From NCBI RefSeq assembly GCF_001610955.1, contig NZ_CP014335.1, positions 2,303,001-2,367,000 of the forward strand: a stretch of 64,000 bases of DNA, given 5' to 3'. Numbering within the stretch: position 1 is the first letter of the stretch; each line of letters starts with the position of its first letter. A model generated the notes under the pieces. It saw only the letters and a list, made by a program, of their open reading frames with translations, was not told where the DNA came from and did not search any database. The DNA comes from Geobacillus thermoleovorans. Lineage in GTDB: Bacteria > Bacillota > Bacilli > Bacillales > Anoxybacillaceae. This document shows positions 53,734 through 62,941 of this stretch, one piece after another. A program made the translations under genes and the position numbers.

Positions 53734-54084
53734 GTGGTGGAATACGCAATCATCGCTTTGGCAGCTCTAGCCATTATTCTCCTTGTTCTTTCCTTTTTTG
53801 CGAAAGATGAACTGAAACCGCTCGAAGAACAAATCGATCATTTGACCGTTTCCCTGGCGCAAGAAACGTACCAGATCAAAAAGCGGCTGCAAGTCATCGA
53901 GGAGGAGCTCCTCATTCCGGAGCGGCAACGGTCCGCTTCGCCGCGGCTTGGCGGATCATTGTCGCCGGCCGATCGGCGCATCTTGTTTTTGCATAAACAA
54001 GGATTCCCGCTCGAAGACATCGCCCGTGAGACGGGGCTGACCGTTGCGGAAGTCGAGCGGGCGGTAAGGAGGTTGCGCCGATGA
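53734..54084 (+). CDS. yqzD: YqzD-like membrane-anchored HTH protein
   Basis: Protein of 116 residues with an N-terminal membrane segment (YAIIALAALAIILLVLSFF), a short coiled coil (PLEEQIDHLTVSLAQETYQI), and a C-terminal helix-turn-helix resembling sigma region 4 (PLEDIARETGLTVAEVERAV). The start is taken as GTG at 53734-53736, six bases after GGGGAGGG. Gene name is from position and size relative to B. subtilis. It overlaps the next gene by four bases. Confidence 0.72.
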   Translation: MVEYAIIALAALAIILLVLSFFAKDELKPLEEQIDHLTVSLAQETYQIKKRLQVIEEELLIPERQRSASPRLGGSLSPADRRILFLHKQGFPLEDIARETGLTVAEVERAVRRLRR

Positions 54085-54530
54085 ACAAGCGATCCATGCG
54101 TTCGTTTTCCCTCGGGTTGCTTGTATCGACAGCACTGATCGGCGCCTCGTATTACGCTTCACCCCCGGCTGCACCGACGGAAGCGGAAATCAAGACGTTC
54201 CTCAAACAGCATGGGCTTGTCGCCGTGGCGAAAGAGGAATACGACAGGCTCCGCAGCGCTCAGCCGAACGCCGCTCCGAAAGCGGCGTCCAAGCAGATGT
54301 CCGAACCATCAGGGCAAACCGTTTACGTCTATCGACTCGTTATTCAAAAAGGAGATACGCCAGAGACCTTTGCCCGCGAACTTGAAGAGGCTGGCATCAT
54401 TCAAAGCGCCCGCGCCTTCAACGACTACTTGGAACAACATGGGCTGACGCGCTCCATCCGCCCCGGCGTCTACAACGTGCGGAGCGATATGGACTACGCA
54501 GCGATCGGCCGTTTGATTGCCGAACCATAA
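54081..54530 (+). CDS. yqzC: YqzC-like exported protein
   Basis: Protein of 149 residues with a signal or anchor segment (FSLGLLVSTALIGASYYAS), a spacer, and a C-terminal domain of about 65 residues (LVIQKGDTPETFARELEEAG, LTRSIRPGVYNVRSDMDY) that resembles the LysM-like region of MltG/YceG endolytic transglycosylases without the catalytic part. ATGA overlap with yqzD. Function unknown. Confidence 0.72.
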   Translation: MNKRSMRSFSLGLLVSTALIGASYYASPPAAPTEAEIKTFLKQHGLVAVAKEEYDRLRSAQPNAAPKAASKQMSEPSGQTVYVYRLVIQKGDTPETFARELEEAGIIQSARAFNDYLEQHGLTRSIRPGVYNVRSDMDYAAIGRLIAEP

Positions 54531-54532
54531 CG

Positions 54533-54575
54533 AAAGAAGGTGTCCCTCCCAAAGGACCGGGACACCTTTTCTTAA
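54533..54575 (+). terminator. Terminator after yqzC
   Basis: AAGAAGGTGTCCC/GGGACACCTTTTCTT stem with a 13-base loop, followed by Ts inside the right arm. Confidence 0.8.
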
Positions 54576-54675
54576 GGCTGTGTCTGCGCATCAAACAGCG
54601 TTTTTTTGAAAGAAACACATCTTTTTTGAAACGAACTTTTTGTCCGTCATGCCTGACGCCCTCCGGCCGCTTTTA

Positions 54676-55494
54676 TCATCCGAACCGCCCGGCGATATAA
54701 TCCGCCGTCCGCTGATCAGCTGGACGAGAAAACAACGTTTTTGTCTCTCCGTACTCAATCACTTCTCCGTTTAAGAAAAACGCTGTCCGATCGGAAATGC
54801 GAGCCGCCTGCTGCATATTATGCGTGACAATGATGATGCTGTATTTTGTTTTCAGCTCGCCCATCAACTCCTCGACCTTCGCTGTCGAAATGGGATCGAG
54901 CGCTGATGTCGGTTCATCCATTAAAATGACATCCGGCTCGACGGCCAAACAGCGGGCGATGCACAGCCGCTGCTGTTGGCCGCCCGATAAACCGAGGGCA
55001 TTTTCATGAAGCCGATCTTTGACTTCCTCCCAGAGCGCCGCTTGGCGCAAGCTTTTTTCGACGATCTCATCGAGCCGCCGCCGGTCGCGGATCCCATGAA
55101 TGCGCGGCCCATAGGCGACGTTGTCATAAATCGACTTTGGAAACGGGTTGGGCTTTTGAAACACCATGCCCACTTGCGTCCGCAGCTGTTCAACAGGGTA
55201 TGACGTGTCAAAAATGCGGCGGCCGCGATACAAAATCTCCCCTTCGAGCCGGACGTTTGGAATGAGCTCGATCATTCGATTGAGCGTTTTGATATAGGTT
55301 GACTTGCCGCATCCTGACGGGCCGATAATCGCTGTAATCTCGCGTTCATAAAAAGACAGGTGAATATGTTTTAACGCATGATGCTCGCCATACCATACGT
55401 TCAGTCCATTCGTTTCGTAAACAACCTCTTTTTTCACCAACTGGGCCGAAGGAATGTCCTCTTTTCGGCGCTCCACCACCGCCATCGTACTCAT
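54676..55494 (-). CDS. pstB: Phosphate ABC transporter ATP-binding protein
   Basis: ATPase of the high-affinity phosphate importer, 272 residues. Walker [10 protein letters not shown], signature LSGGQQQR and Walker [14 protein letters not shown] are all intact. Unlike B. subtilis, where pstB follows pstSCA, it lies about 6.5 kb from pstA with pbpA, yqgE and sodA between. It has its own PhoP box at 55576-55614. The start is ATG at 55492-55494 after AAAGGAG. Only one pstB is seen. Confidence 0.95.
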   Translation of the reverse strand: MSTMAVVERRKEDIPSAQLVKKEVVYETNGLNVWYGEHHALKHIHLSFYEREITAIIGPSGCGKSTYIKTLNRMIELIPNVRLEGEILYRGRRIFDTSYPVEQLRTQVGMVFQKPNPFPKSIYDNVAYGPRIHGIRDRRRLDEIVEKSLRQAALWEEVKDRLHENALGLSGGQQQRLCIARCLAVEPDVILMDEPTSALDPISTAKVEELMGELKTKYSIIIVTHNMQQAARISDRTAFFLNGEVIEYGETKTLFSRPADQRTADYIAGRFG

Positions 55495-55575
55495 CGGCGT
55501 GACTCCTTTCATTTCCTTCCGCCCTCACTGGCAGCGGAAGATCGAGTTTTTCCTATCATAAGCATACAAAACGAT

Positions 55576-55614
55576 CGTTAACGCTGTGTGGACGGTATGT
55601 AAAGTTTTTGTAAA
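55576..55614 (-). promoter_or_regulatory. PhoP box upstream of pstB
   Basis: Four TT(A/C/T)A(C/T)A-like repeats on the minus strand: TTTACA at 55609-55614, TTTACA at 55598-55603, TCCACA at 55587-55592 and TTAACG at 55576-55581. Every spacer is exactly five bases, the 11-base period bound by PhoP dimers. Confidence 0.82.
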
Positions 55615-55784
55615 CGAACATCATTTTTTGGCTCTTCACCACAACATGTACTTGACAAGCAATACGGTTTCCTGCACAAAGATATGCAAAACGTGCTGAT
55701 TTTCCCTCACAAGCGTAAATAGGGTATGTTCAGAAAAAATCAAGTACAACTTTTAGTGAAGATCCATTTTTTTGCAAGCGCAAA

Positions 55785-55812
55785 AAAAGAGGCGCCTGGC
55801 TAGGCGCCTTTC
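55785..55812 (-). terminator. Terminator after pbpA
   Basis: AGGCGCCT/AGGCGCCT stem with four-base loop followed by CTTTTTTTG on the minus strand, directly after the pbpA stop region. Confidence 0.85.
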
Positions 55813-55815
55813 ATG

Positions 55816-57930
55816 TCAGCGCGCATCGGCGGCCTCCGCACCGCCTTGCGCATCGAAGCTGCTCCCGCCTCCGGCCGCCCGCTTCGCTTTCAATTCAAAA
55901 TAGGCGTCCAAAATGCGGCGGCCGATCCGGTCATTAATCCCGTCGCTCTCCCCTTGCGTCGCCCACGGGACGACAACGGCGAACGACACTTCTGGATCGT
56001 TGTACGGCGCATAGCCAACAAGCGTCAAGTTGTACGTTGGATCATTCCGTCGGCTTTGGATCGGTCCATCGTAAAACGCCTCTGCCGTCCCCGTTTTGCC
56101 GGCCGGCTTGTACGAAGCACTCGCAAAGTACGAATACGCCGTTCCGCCCGGCTCTTGCATCACACGGCGGAATCCTTCTTGCACCCGCTTGATGTATTCC
56201 GTCTTCATATCAATCCGGTTTAGCACAACCGGTTCGAACCGTTTCATGATCCGGCCAAGTTTTTTTCCGTCAGCCGACGGCTCACGAATTTCTTTGACAA
56301 GCTGCGGCTTCATCCGATAGCCGCCGTTGGCGATCGTCGAGACGTATTGCGCCAGCTGCATCGGCGTATACATATCGTACTGGCCGATGGCTAAGTCGAG
56401 CAAAAATCCGCCGCGCGTGCTTTGTCCTTGGAAGCCGCTAAGTTCGTTCGGCAAATCGATGCCCGTTTTCACGCCAAGGCCAAATTGGCTGAAATAGTGG
56501 CGAATCGTCGCAAATGCCTCTGGATTGATGCGAAGCGGCGCGTGCGGACGGTACACACCGCCCCCGATGGCGATCGCTGTTTTGAACATATAGACGTTCG
56601 ACGACTGCTTGAGCGCTGTCAGTTCGTTGATCGTCCCCATCGTCTTCCATGATTTTTTCACCGGGGTTCCTTTAATATACAGCGGCTCGTCCTTTATATA
56701 CGTATTCGGATGAAGCACCCCGGTTTGAAAGCCGGTGAGAACGGTCGCCCCTTTCACCGCCGATCCCATCGCATAGGCGGACGTGATGTTGCCGATGGCA
56801 AAGTCGACAAATTTGCCGTCTTGAAGAAGCTTGCCGGCCATCGCCAACACTTCGCCCGTCTTCGGGTTCATCATGACGACAAACGCCCGGTCCAAGAGCG
56901 GCGATCGGCCTTTGCGCTTCGTCGCCAGAATCTCTTGTTGAATGATTTGCTCAACCTTTTGCTGGAGCTCGGCATCAATGGTTAACACGAGGTCTTTGCC
57001 GCGCTCGCCTGGATACACTTGCTCAACCGAGATGACATTGCCCGATTTGTCAACAACGTTTTTCACTTTTGCCTTTTTGCCGTGCAGCACTTCTTCATAC
57101 TGCATCTCCAAATAGCTTTTGCCGACGCGGTCATTGCGGCTGTAGTCGCGGGCTAAAAAGTAATCGAGCCGTTCGCGCGGGACGCCTTCGTCTTCTTCAG
57201 TCACACTGCCGAGCACAGAGCGGAATGTGTTGTCATAGACGTATTTCCGGTCCCAATCCACCGTCGTATTGACGCCGGGCAGCTCGCTCAAATGCTCGCT
57301 GACGACCGCATATTCGCGGTCGGTCACTCCTTTGCTTTTGACCGTCTGTGGCGTCAAGGCGTAGCCGCTCTCCATCTCATGTTTAATGGCGATCACTTCA
57401 AGCTCTGCTTTCGAAATTTGCGCCAAATCTTGCTTGGTGATGCGATCGAGCGTCCACTCGTACACTTTTTTGTCGATCTCTTTTTGCGTCAATCCTTGAT
57501 CAGCGAGCTTTTTCCGTTCTTGTTCGCTCACCTTCCGTTTCGCTTCTTTCGGATGCGTTAAAATCCAATAATCTTTCATATCGCGCTCAGTTACTTTTTT
57601 CTCAGCATCGGGAATGTCGATGTATTGGGCAAGTTTCCTTGCTACGTCCAATATTTCTTCCGGCTGTGTCGTTTTGGAGCGCGTGTACGTAATCGCCTTT
57701 TGCGGTGTGTTGTCGACGATCACGCGGCCGAATCGATCGTAAATTTTGCCGCGCGGCACCGGCGTGCTGACGATTTCATCCTGCGTTCGCTCCACTTCGC
57801 GCCGATAATCTTCACCGTAGACGATTTGTACGACGCCAAGGCGTAAAATCAGTGCTGAAAACAACAAAAAAACAAAGAAAAACAAAATGTTTAACCGAAT
57901 CGGCACTTGTGCTCGCTTTTTCCGTTTCAT
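55816..57930 (-). CDS. pbpA: Penicillin-binding protein 2 (class B transpeptidase PbpA)
   Basis: Elongation transpeptidase, 704 residues, for cell-wall cylinder or spore outgrowth. N-terminal membrane anchor (ILFFFVFLLFSALILRL), dimerisation domain with RGKIYDRFGRVI, and transpeptidase domain with SxxK in GSAVKGAT, SxN in KQSSNVY and KTG in AGKTGTAEAF. Length is that of B. subtilis PBP2a. It is followed by a terminator and preceded by the MFS gene. Confidence 0.94.
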   Translation of the reverse strand: MKRKKRAQVPIRLNILFFFVFLLFSALILRLGVVQIVYGEDYRREVERTQDEIVSTPVPRGKIYDRFGRVIVDNTPQKAITYTRSKTTQPEEILDVARKLAQYIDIPDAEKKVTERDMKDYWILTHPKEAKRKVSEQERKKLADQGLTQKEIDKKVYEWTLDRITKQDLAQISKAELEVIAIKHEMESGYALTPQTVKSKGVTDREYAVVSEHLSELPGVNTTVDWDRKYVYDNTFRSVLGSVTEEDEGVPRERLDYFLARDYSRNDRVGKSYLEMQYEEVLHGKKAKVKNVVDKSGNVISVEQVYPGERGKDLVLTIDAELQQKVEQIIQQEILATKRKGRSPLLDRAFVVMMNPKTGEVLAMAGKLLQDGKFVDFAIGNITSAYAMGSAVKGATVLTGFQTGVLHPNTYIKDEPLYIKGTPVKKSWKTMGTINELTALKQSSNVYMFKTAIAIGGGVYRPHAPLRINPEAFATIRHYFSQFGLGVKTGIDLPNELSGFQGQSTRGGFLLDLAIGQYDMYTPMQLAQYVSTIANGGYRMKPQLVKEIREPSADGKKLGRIMKRFEPVVLNRIDMKTEYIKRVQEGFRRVMQEPGGTAYSYFASASYKPAGKTGTAEAFYDGPIQSRRNDPTYNLTLVGYAPYNDPEVSFAVVVPWATQGESDGINDRIGRRILDAYFELKAKRAAGGGSSFDAQGGAEAADAR

Positions 57931-58002
57931 CCCCCGGTCCTCCTTCTCCTCCCCCTATTGTAAAAGAAAAAGTCGGTCATGGCTAGGGAAAAACTTGGCC
58001 CC

Positions 58003-59295
58003 TCACACCGGCGAACGGCCTCGTTCGCCGGCCAGCTTCGGCCGAAGCAAAAGCCTCTCGCGCTGATCGCGCTCCGGACGGCCATCGGTGAAGCGAATGC
58101 GGCGGACAAACCAATAAATCACCAAATGCCCGGCCCCGCACACAAACATAAGCACCCGAATGCCAGCCTCTTCACCAAAGAGCGCCATAGCCGTCAAAAA
58201 GGCTAAAATCGATGCCACCCGTCCGGCGTTTAAAAACAATTCCCGGACAACAATGTATTCGACGCGCGCCTCGGCCGATTTCCAGCTCTTTCCGATGACG
58301 TCAAACGTCAAGGAGGAATACGGAACAAGCAGCAATGGATACGCAATGGCGATCGTGATGGCATAAAGAATGAGGCGCGGATAGGTCGGATGGAAAACGA
58401 TCAAAAAAATCGCCCCATATAGCAGCGCTCCTCCCAACAAAATCGCTTTCATCCGATATTCACGCTTGATCAGCCGGGAGACGGCATAATAGGCGACAAA
58501 CGATGTAAACGAGTTGACAAGCCCGAATTTGCCGAGCGCCCATTCACTTCCAGAAGTGACGTACACAAGCACGGAAATGATAAACACAAACGTGCCTTCG
58601 CGCAATCCTTGAAAAAAGTGGGCATTCGTAATGAGCCGCCAGTTCCGGTTTTCATTCCGCTCCTTTAAAATGCGGACGAACAAATAGTTTCCCGCGGCCG
58701 CGCGGCGCTTCAAGAAAAAGCTGAGCAGCACAGCGACAAGAAACAAGCCGAGCGACAGCGAGAAAACGAACGTATACCCTTTCGCTCCATGGAGCGATGA
58801 GATGATATAACCGGCGACAATCGGCCCGATCATGCCGGCTGATGAGGTCAACACCCCGAAAAAACCGTTAAAAAAGTCGCGCGTCTCCGGTTCGGTAATT
58901 TCAAATGTCAACACGTTAAATGCCAGCCAATAAAAACCATAGCCGACGCCGAGCAGCGCACCGAGAAAAAGCAAATATTGATGGGCGCGAGAGCCGACCA
59001 GCAAAACCGTGACAAAAAAAACGGCTAAACACGACACTCCAAGCCGCAAAACGAGAATGCGGTCAATTTGTTTTGCCATCCGGCCGGCGAAAATAAACGT
59101 CAGCGGCTGCATCGTGACAATCGCCAAATTGTATAGCGCCAAGTCGCGGAAATCGCCGGTCTGTTTCCATAAATAAATGTTGACAAACGTGTTCGACAGG
59201 GAAACACCGAGCGCGTAAACCCCACCGATGCAAAGCAAAAGCAACAAATCGCGGTTCACTTGTTCTTGGCCGGTTAGTTTTTGGAAAAATGCCAT
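58003..59295 (-). CDS. yqgE: MFS transporter (YqgE)
   Basis: Major facilitator protein of 430 residues with 12 predicted helices (LLLLLCIGGVYALGVSLS at the start, VLMFVCGAGHLVIYWFVRRI near the end). The N-terminal half has GRMAKQIDRILVLRLGV, the usual loop 2-3 pattern. Substrate unknown. It lies between sodA and pbpA, as in B. subtilis. Ribosome binding site AAGGGGAG. Confidence 0.87.
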   Translation of the reverse strand: MAFFQKLTGQEQVNRDLLLLLCIGGVYALGVSLSNTFVNIYLWKQTGDFRDLALYNLAIVTMQPLTFIFAGRMAKQIDRILVLRLGVSCLAVFFVTVLLVGSRAHQYLLFLGALLGVGYGFYWLAFNVLTFEITEPETRDFFNGFFGVLTSSAGMIGPIVAGYIISSLHGAKGYTFVFSLSLGLFLVAVLLSFFLKRRAAAGNYLFVRILKERNENRNWRLITNAHFFQGLREGTFVFIISVLVYVTSGSEWALGKFGLVNSFTSFVAYYAVSRLIKREYRMKAILLGGALLYGAIFLIVFHPTYPRLILYAITIAIAYPLLLVPYSSLTFDVIGKSWKSAEARVEYIVVRELFLNAGRVASILAFLTAMALFGEEAGIRVLMFVCGAGHLVIYWFVRRIRFTDGRPERDQRERLLLRPKLAGERGRSPV

Positions 59296-59396
59296 TGCAA
59301 ACTCCCCTTTTCATCTATCCGGTAGTGTGGCCGTTTCCGCAGCCTCTATGCACCCGGCGCGAAGAAAACCGCTTCCTTTGCCTGCACCCTCCGTCG

Positions 59397-59433
59397 CTAA
59401 AAAAAGCGGGGCGTTTTGTTTCGCCCCGCTTTG
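59397..59433 (-). terminator. Terminator after sodA
   Basis: AGCGGGGCG/CGCCCCGCT stem with loop AAACAAAA, followed by TTTTTT on the minus strand. Confidence 0.92.
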
Positions 59434-59437
59434 TTGA

Positions 59438-60052
59438 TTACTTCGCTTTCGCTTCGCTGTACCGTTTCGCCACTTCGTCCCAGTTGACAATGTTCCAGAA
59501 TGCGGCAATGTATTCCGGACGGCGGTTTTGGTATTTCAAGTAGTACGCATGCTCCCAAACGTCCAAGCCGAGAATCGGCGTTTTGCCTTCCATGATCGGC
59601 GAGTCTTGGTTCGGCGTGCTCGTAATTTCCAGCTCGCCGTTGTTCACGACAAGCCATGCCCAGCCAGAACCGAAACGGCCGGCCGCTGCTTTCGAAAACT
59701 CGTCTTTAAACGCGGTGAAGCTGCCGAATTTTTTGTTGATCGCCTCAGCCAGCTCACCCGTCGGCTCACCGCCGCCATTTGGCGACAAAATCGTCCAGAA
59801 AAGCGAGTGGTTTGCATGACCGCCGCCGTTGTTGCGCACCGCCGTGCGAATGCTTTCCGGAAGGGCTTCCAAATTGCTGAGCAATTCTTCGAGCGATTTG
59901 TTTTGCAAATCCGGATGCCCTTCAAGCGCCGCATTCAAATTTGTAACGTATGTGTTATGGTGCTTCGTGTGGTGAATGTTCATCGTTTCTTTGTCGATGT
60001 GCGGCTCAAGCGCATCATACGGATACGGCAATGCTGGCAATTCAAATGGCAT
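59438..60052 (-). CDS. sodA: Manganese superoxide dismutase
   Basis: Converts superoxide to oxygen and peroxide, 204 residues, cytoplasmic. Metal ligands are in [13 protein letters not shown] (His27), [11 protein letters not shown] (His82), and [18 protein letters not shown] (Asp and His). [10 protein letters not shown] and the Gly/Gln pattern suit the Mn form. It is close to the classic G. stearothermophilus enzyme. Ribosome binding site AAGGAGGAG. Manganese supply would be under mntR. Confidence 0.96.
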   Translation of the reverse strand: MPFELPALPYPYDALEPHIDKETMNIHHTKHHNTYVTNLNAALEGHPDLQNKSLEELLSNLEALPESIRTAVRNNGGGHANHSLFWTILSPNGGGEPTGELAEAINKKFGSFTAFKDEFSKAAAGRFGSGWAWLVVNNGELEITSTPNQDSPIMEGKTPILGLDVWEHAYYLKYQNRRPEYIAAFWNIVNWDEVAKRYSEAKAK

Positions 60053-60254
60053 ACCGATCTCCTCCTTTTTGATTTATGTACACGAACGCCAAAGCGTTCG
60101 CTTGAGATTAGCTTACCAAAGTTGGCACAATGTTTCAATCGATTTGCTTGTCCTCGCTTTTTGTTTACATATTTTCAACACACCGTTGACCGTTTCTTCA
60201 TAATGACAAGCTATAGTATAAGGTAGCTTCCAGTTAAGGGGGAACTCAGCGAAA

Positions 60255-61105
60255 ATGGAAACAAAGCGATCACGTTCTTTATGGAACGCCTTTCGACTTG
60301 AGACAATTGTCATGATGGCCATGGTGCTCACAACGACGTTGTCGGCCCTTGTCATCACCTCAATCAGCTATATTCAAGGGCGCCATTCAGCGATTCAGTC
60401 GATCCAACAACAGTTGCAGCTATCAAGCGAAACGATGGTTGAAAAAATTTCTATTTTAAAAGCGACAACGACCAATGAAGCGTTTTCTCAAAAACTGAAT
60501 TATTCATTGACGTTAAATGAACGGAAATTCCACGCCTTACACCTTCATCCGGTGCAATTGATTGTAACGAAAACGGGAAGGGCGGTGGCAAAACGGCCAT
60601 CCTCGCCTAACCAAACGCTGCCCGAACAGGTCGTGCGCGATATATTGAAAAAGAAGCAAGGTGTTTTGCATACAGACCAATGGCTGGCTGCATTTTCTAG
60701 TTCAAGTGATTTGCAAGGAGCCAAGATGTGCAAAGCCAAATCGAGGCCGCGGTTCAATCGATGAAAGAAAGCGCAAAACAACTCGATGAAACGAAAAAAA
60801 CATTCACGGAAAGCCAACAAGCCTTTGAAGAAATCACCACAATGGTGTCGCATTCATCCGCACATACGCTGCAAATTTCAGAACAATTCGCCGCCATCGA
60901 GCGGCAAATCAGCGAAATGCGTGAACATATCGCAGAGATTGCCACCGTCGCCCAACAGATTGCTTCGTCGATGGAGCAAATTTCGAGTTTTACCGACGGC
61001 CAGCACAATGCCATGGCTGCCATTCGTTCCGAAGCCGATGCACTAAATGAACGGGTGTTGCAATGGCGCGCCTTGCTTGAAACCTTTCATTTGCCTTCTG
61101 ACTAA
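60255..61105 (+). pseudogene. Broken methyl-accepting chemotaxis protein gene
   Basis: The first frame (60255-60764) encodes an N-terminal membrane helix (TIVMMAMVLTTTLSALVITS) and a sensor region to about WLAAFSSSSDLQG. The frame then shifts, and 60728-61105 encodes the last 120 or so residues of a receptor signalling domain (ISEQFAAIERQISEM, IASSMEQISSFTDGQ). The second membrane helix, HAMP domain and the conserved signalling tip are missing. So an internal deletion plus frameshift at about 60715-60730 has removed the middle. It cannot make a working receptor. Confidence 0.82.
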
Positions 61106-61199
61106 AGCGGGAAGATGCCCGCTTTTTCTTTGTCTCAAGTTGAATTCTTCCTCTTTCCCGGCTACAATGGAAAAGGAGATAAAGAAAGGTGTGTCTGCG

Positions 61200-61973
61200 A
61201 TGAACGTATTCGTCCAGCTGTGGAAAAGCTTATATTCTCCGAAAGACATCGCCCGCTTTCGATTTCAGGGAATTGGGAAAACGATCGGTTATTTGTTTTT
61301 GCTGACTTTGCTGTCCATTCTTCCGACGTTTTACTATGTCTCCTCGTCGCTCACTGAAGGCATCCGCACAACGAGCGCCTTATTGAATAACGAGTTGCCG
61401 CCGTTTTCGATTGAAAACGGCGAACTTCACTCGGAGGCGGCCACGCCGATTCATATTGATCAAGGCGGATTTACGATCATTTTTGACAGCACCGGCAAAG
61501 TGACGAGTGAGAACGTCGAGCAGTTTCCGAACGCCATCGCGCTCTTGAAGCATGAGGCCGTGCTCGTCGCCGGCCATCAGGCGCAGCATTACAGCTATGC
61601 CACGTTTCCGGATGTGACCATTACCGACGAAGACGTTCGCGCGTTCATCGCCGGTCTTCAGTCGCTTCTCCCTGTCCTCATCCCGCTTTTTGGGTTCGTT
61701 TTATACGTGCTCGCCTGCGCCGGGAAATTCATCAGCGTGTGCATCTTTGCCTTTTTCGGCCTGATTCTTGCCGGCGTGCTCGACAAAACGCTGCGCTACC
61801 GCCATACATGGGTGATGTCGGCTTACGCCATTACGCTGTCGACCGTCTTTTTCACCGTGATGGAAACGGTGCAAGCGGTCGTGCCCTACGGCGCGTTGAT
61901 CCATTGGTTCGTTTCGCTTGTCGTTCTCTTTTTGGCAGTCAAGGAAGTGCCATCAGCCAAACGGGAAATATAA
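61200..61973 (+). CDS. yqgB: DUF1189 membrane protein (YqgB)
   Basis: Protein of 257 residues with about five membrane segments: one near residue 30 (TIGYLFLLTLLSILPTFYYV), an outside domain of about 110 residues, then helices from residue 145 (LLPVLIPLFGFVLYVLACAG and on). Function unknown. The start is ATG at 61200-61202 after AAAGGTGTGTC; the open frame begins earlier inside the receptor relic and is not used. Confidence 0.85.
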   Translation: MNVFVQLWKSLYSPKDIARFRFQGIGKTIGYLFLLTLLSILPTFYYVSSSLTEGIRTTSALLNNELPPFSIENGELHSEAATPIHIDQGGFTIIFDSTGKVTSENVEQFPNAIALLKHEAVLVAGHQAQHYSYATFPDVTITDEDVRAFIAGLQSLLPVLIPLFGFVLYVLACAGKFISVCIFAFFGLILAGVLDKTLRYRHTWVMSAYAITLSTVFFTVMETVQAVVPYGALIHWFVSLVVLFLAVKEVPSAKREI

Positions 61974-62012
61974 AAAAGCTGCCCTGCCTGTCGATGCAGG
62001 ACAGCTTTTTTT
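61974..62012. terminator. Bidirectional terminator between yqgB and pstA
   Basis: AAAGCTGCCCTGC and GCAGGACAGCTTT arms (one mismatch) with A-run and T-run on the two sides. Confidence 0.88.
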
Positions 62013-62016
62013 GTGC

Positions 62017-62940
62017 TTACGCTGCTTTGCTTCTTTCTCCTCGTCCTCGACGCGCGCGCCGCCCCCCGGAGAAATGCCGCGCAAGCAAGGAAGAAGCGAG
62101 CCGTGCAGCCAAATTGAATAAAAGAACGGCCACCATCAACACAGCCGCCGATTTGGCCGCGATCAGCTTCGCGTCTGGGACAATGCCTTCCGAATTCAAT
62201 TTCCAAATATGCACCGTCAGCGTTTCGGCCGGCCGGAACACGTTCAGCGGGTTGGCCTGGCTGCCCCAATCCGCATCCCAACGAAGCATCGGAGTCGTCA
62301 GCCCAGCGGTATAAATGAAAACAGCCGCTTCGCCGAAAATGCGCCCAGCCGATAAAATGACGCCGGTGACAATTTGCGGGATGGCGGCCGGAAGCACCGC
62401 TTTGACCAACGTCTGCCAGCGCGTCGCTCCAAGGGCAAGACTCCCCTCTTTAATGTTGGCTGGAACATCCAAAATCGCCGTTTCGCAAATGCGCGTCAAT
62501 CCAGGCAAATTGATGATCGTGACGGCTAACGCTCCGCCGAGCAGCGTATAGCCCCAACCCGTCAAGGTGACAAACGCCAACAATCCAAACAACCCGACGA
62601 CAATCGACGGCAATGATGCCATCGTTTCCAAGCAAAGGCGAATGAACCCGACGATCCGCCCTTGTTTGGCGTATTCGGCCAAATAAATTCCAGCTCCCAA
62701 CGAAAGCGGAACCGACAAAAGCAATGTCACAACCAACATATAAAATGAATTGATGAGCTGCGGACCAATGCCGCCGCCCGCTTGCGTATTGCTCGGCCGT
62801 CCGAACAGAAACTCAGGTTGCCAAAACCCCGCTCCTTTCGACAACACAACGGCAAAAAAGAACATGAGCAACCCGATGACTGCAGCAGCCACCGCATAGA
62901 AAATGCCTGTCCAAACTTTATCGATCATTCGCGCTGTCAT
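62017..62940 (-). CDS. pstA: Phosphate ABC transporter permease PstA
   Basis: Inner membrane subunit of the phosphate importer, 307 residues, six membrane segments. The binding-protein-dependent transport loop is EGSLALGATRWQTLVKAVLPAAIP. The C-terminal tail is very basic (HFSGGRRARRGRGERSK). It follows pstC by one base. The ATPase gene is not next to it; the terminator at 61974 ends the unit. Confidence 0.94.
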   Translation of the reverse strand: MTARMIDKVWTGIFYAVAAAVIGLLMFFFAVVLSKGAGFWQPEFLFGRPSNTQAGGGIGPQLINSFYMLVVTLLLSVPLSLGAGIYLAEYAKQGRIVGFIRLCLETMASLPSIVVGLFGLLAFVTLTGWGYTLLGGALAVTIINLPGLTRICETAILDVPANIKEGSLALGATRWQTLVKAVLPAAIPQIVTGVILSAGRIFGEAAVFIYTAGLTTPMLRWDADWGSQANPLNVFRPAETLTVHIWKLNSEGIVPDAKLIAAKSAAVLMVAVLLFNLAARLASSLLARHFSGGRRARRGRGERSKAA

Positions 62941-62941
62941 C

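Noticed and set aside
55816..57930. pbpA as a spore-specific SpoVD paralogue
   Set aside because: No PASTA domain at the C-terminus, and its place next to yqgE and sodA is that of pbpA.
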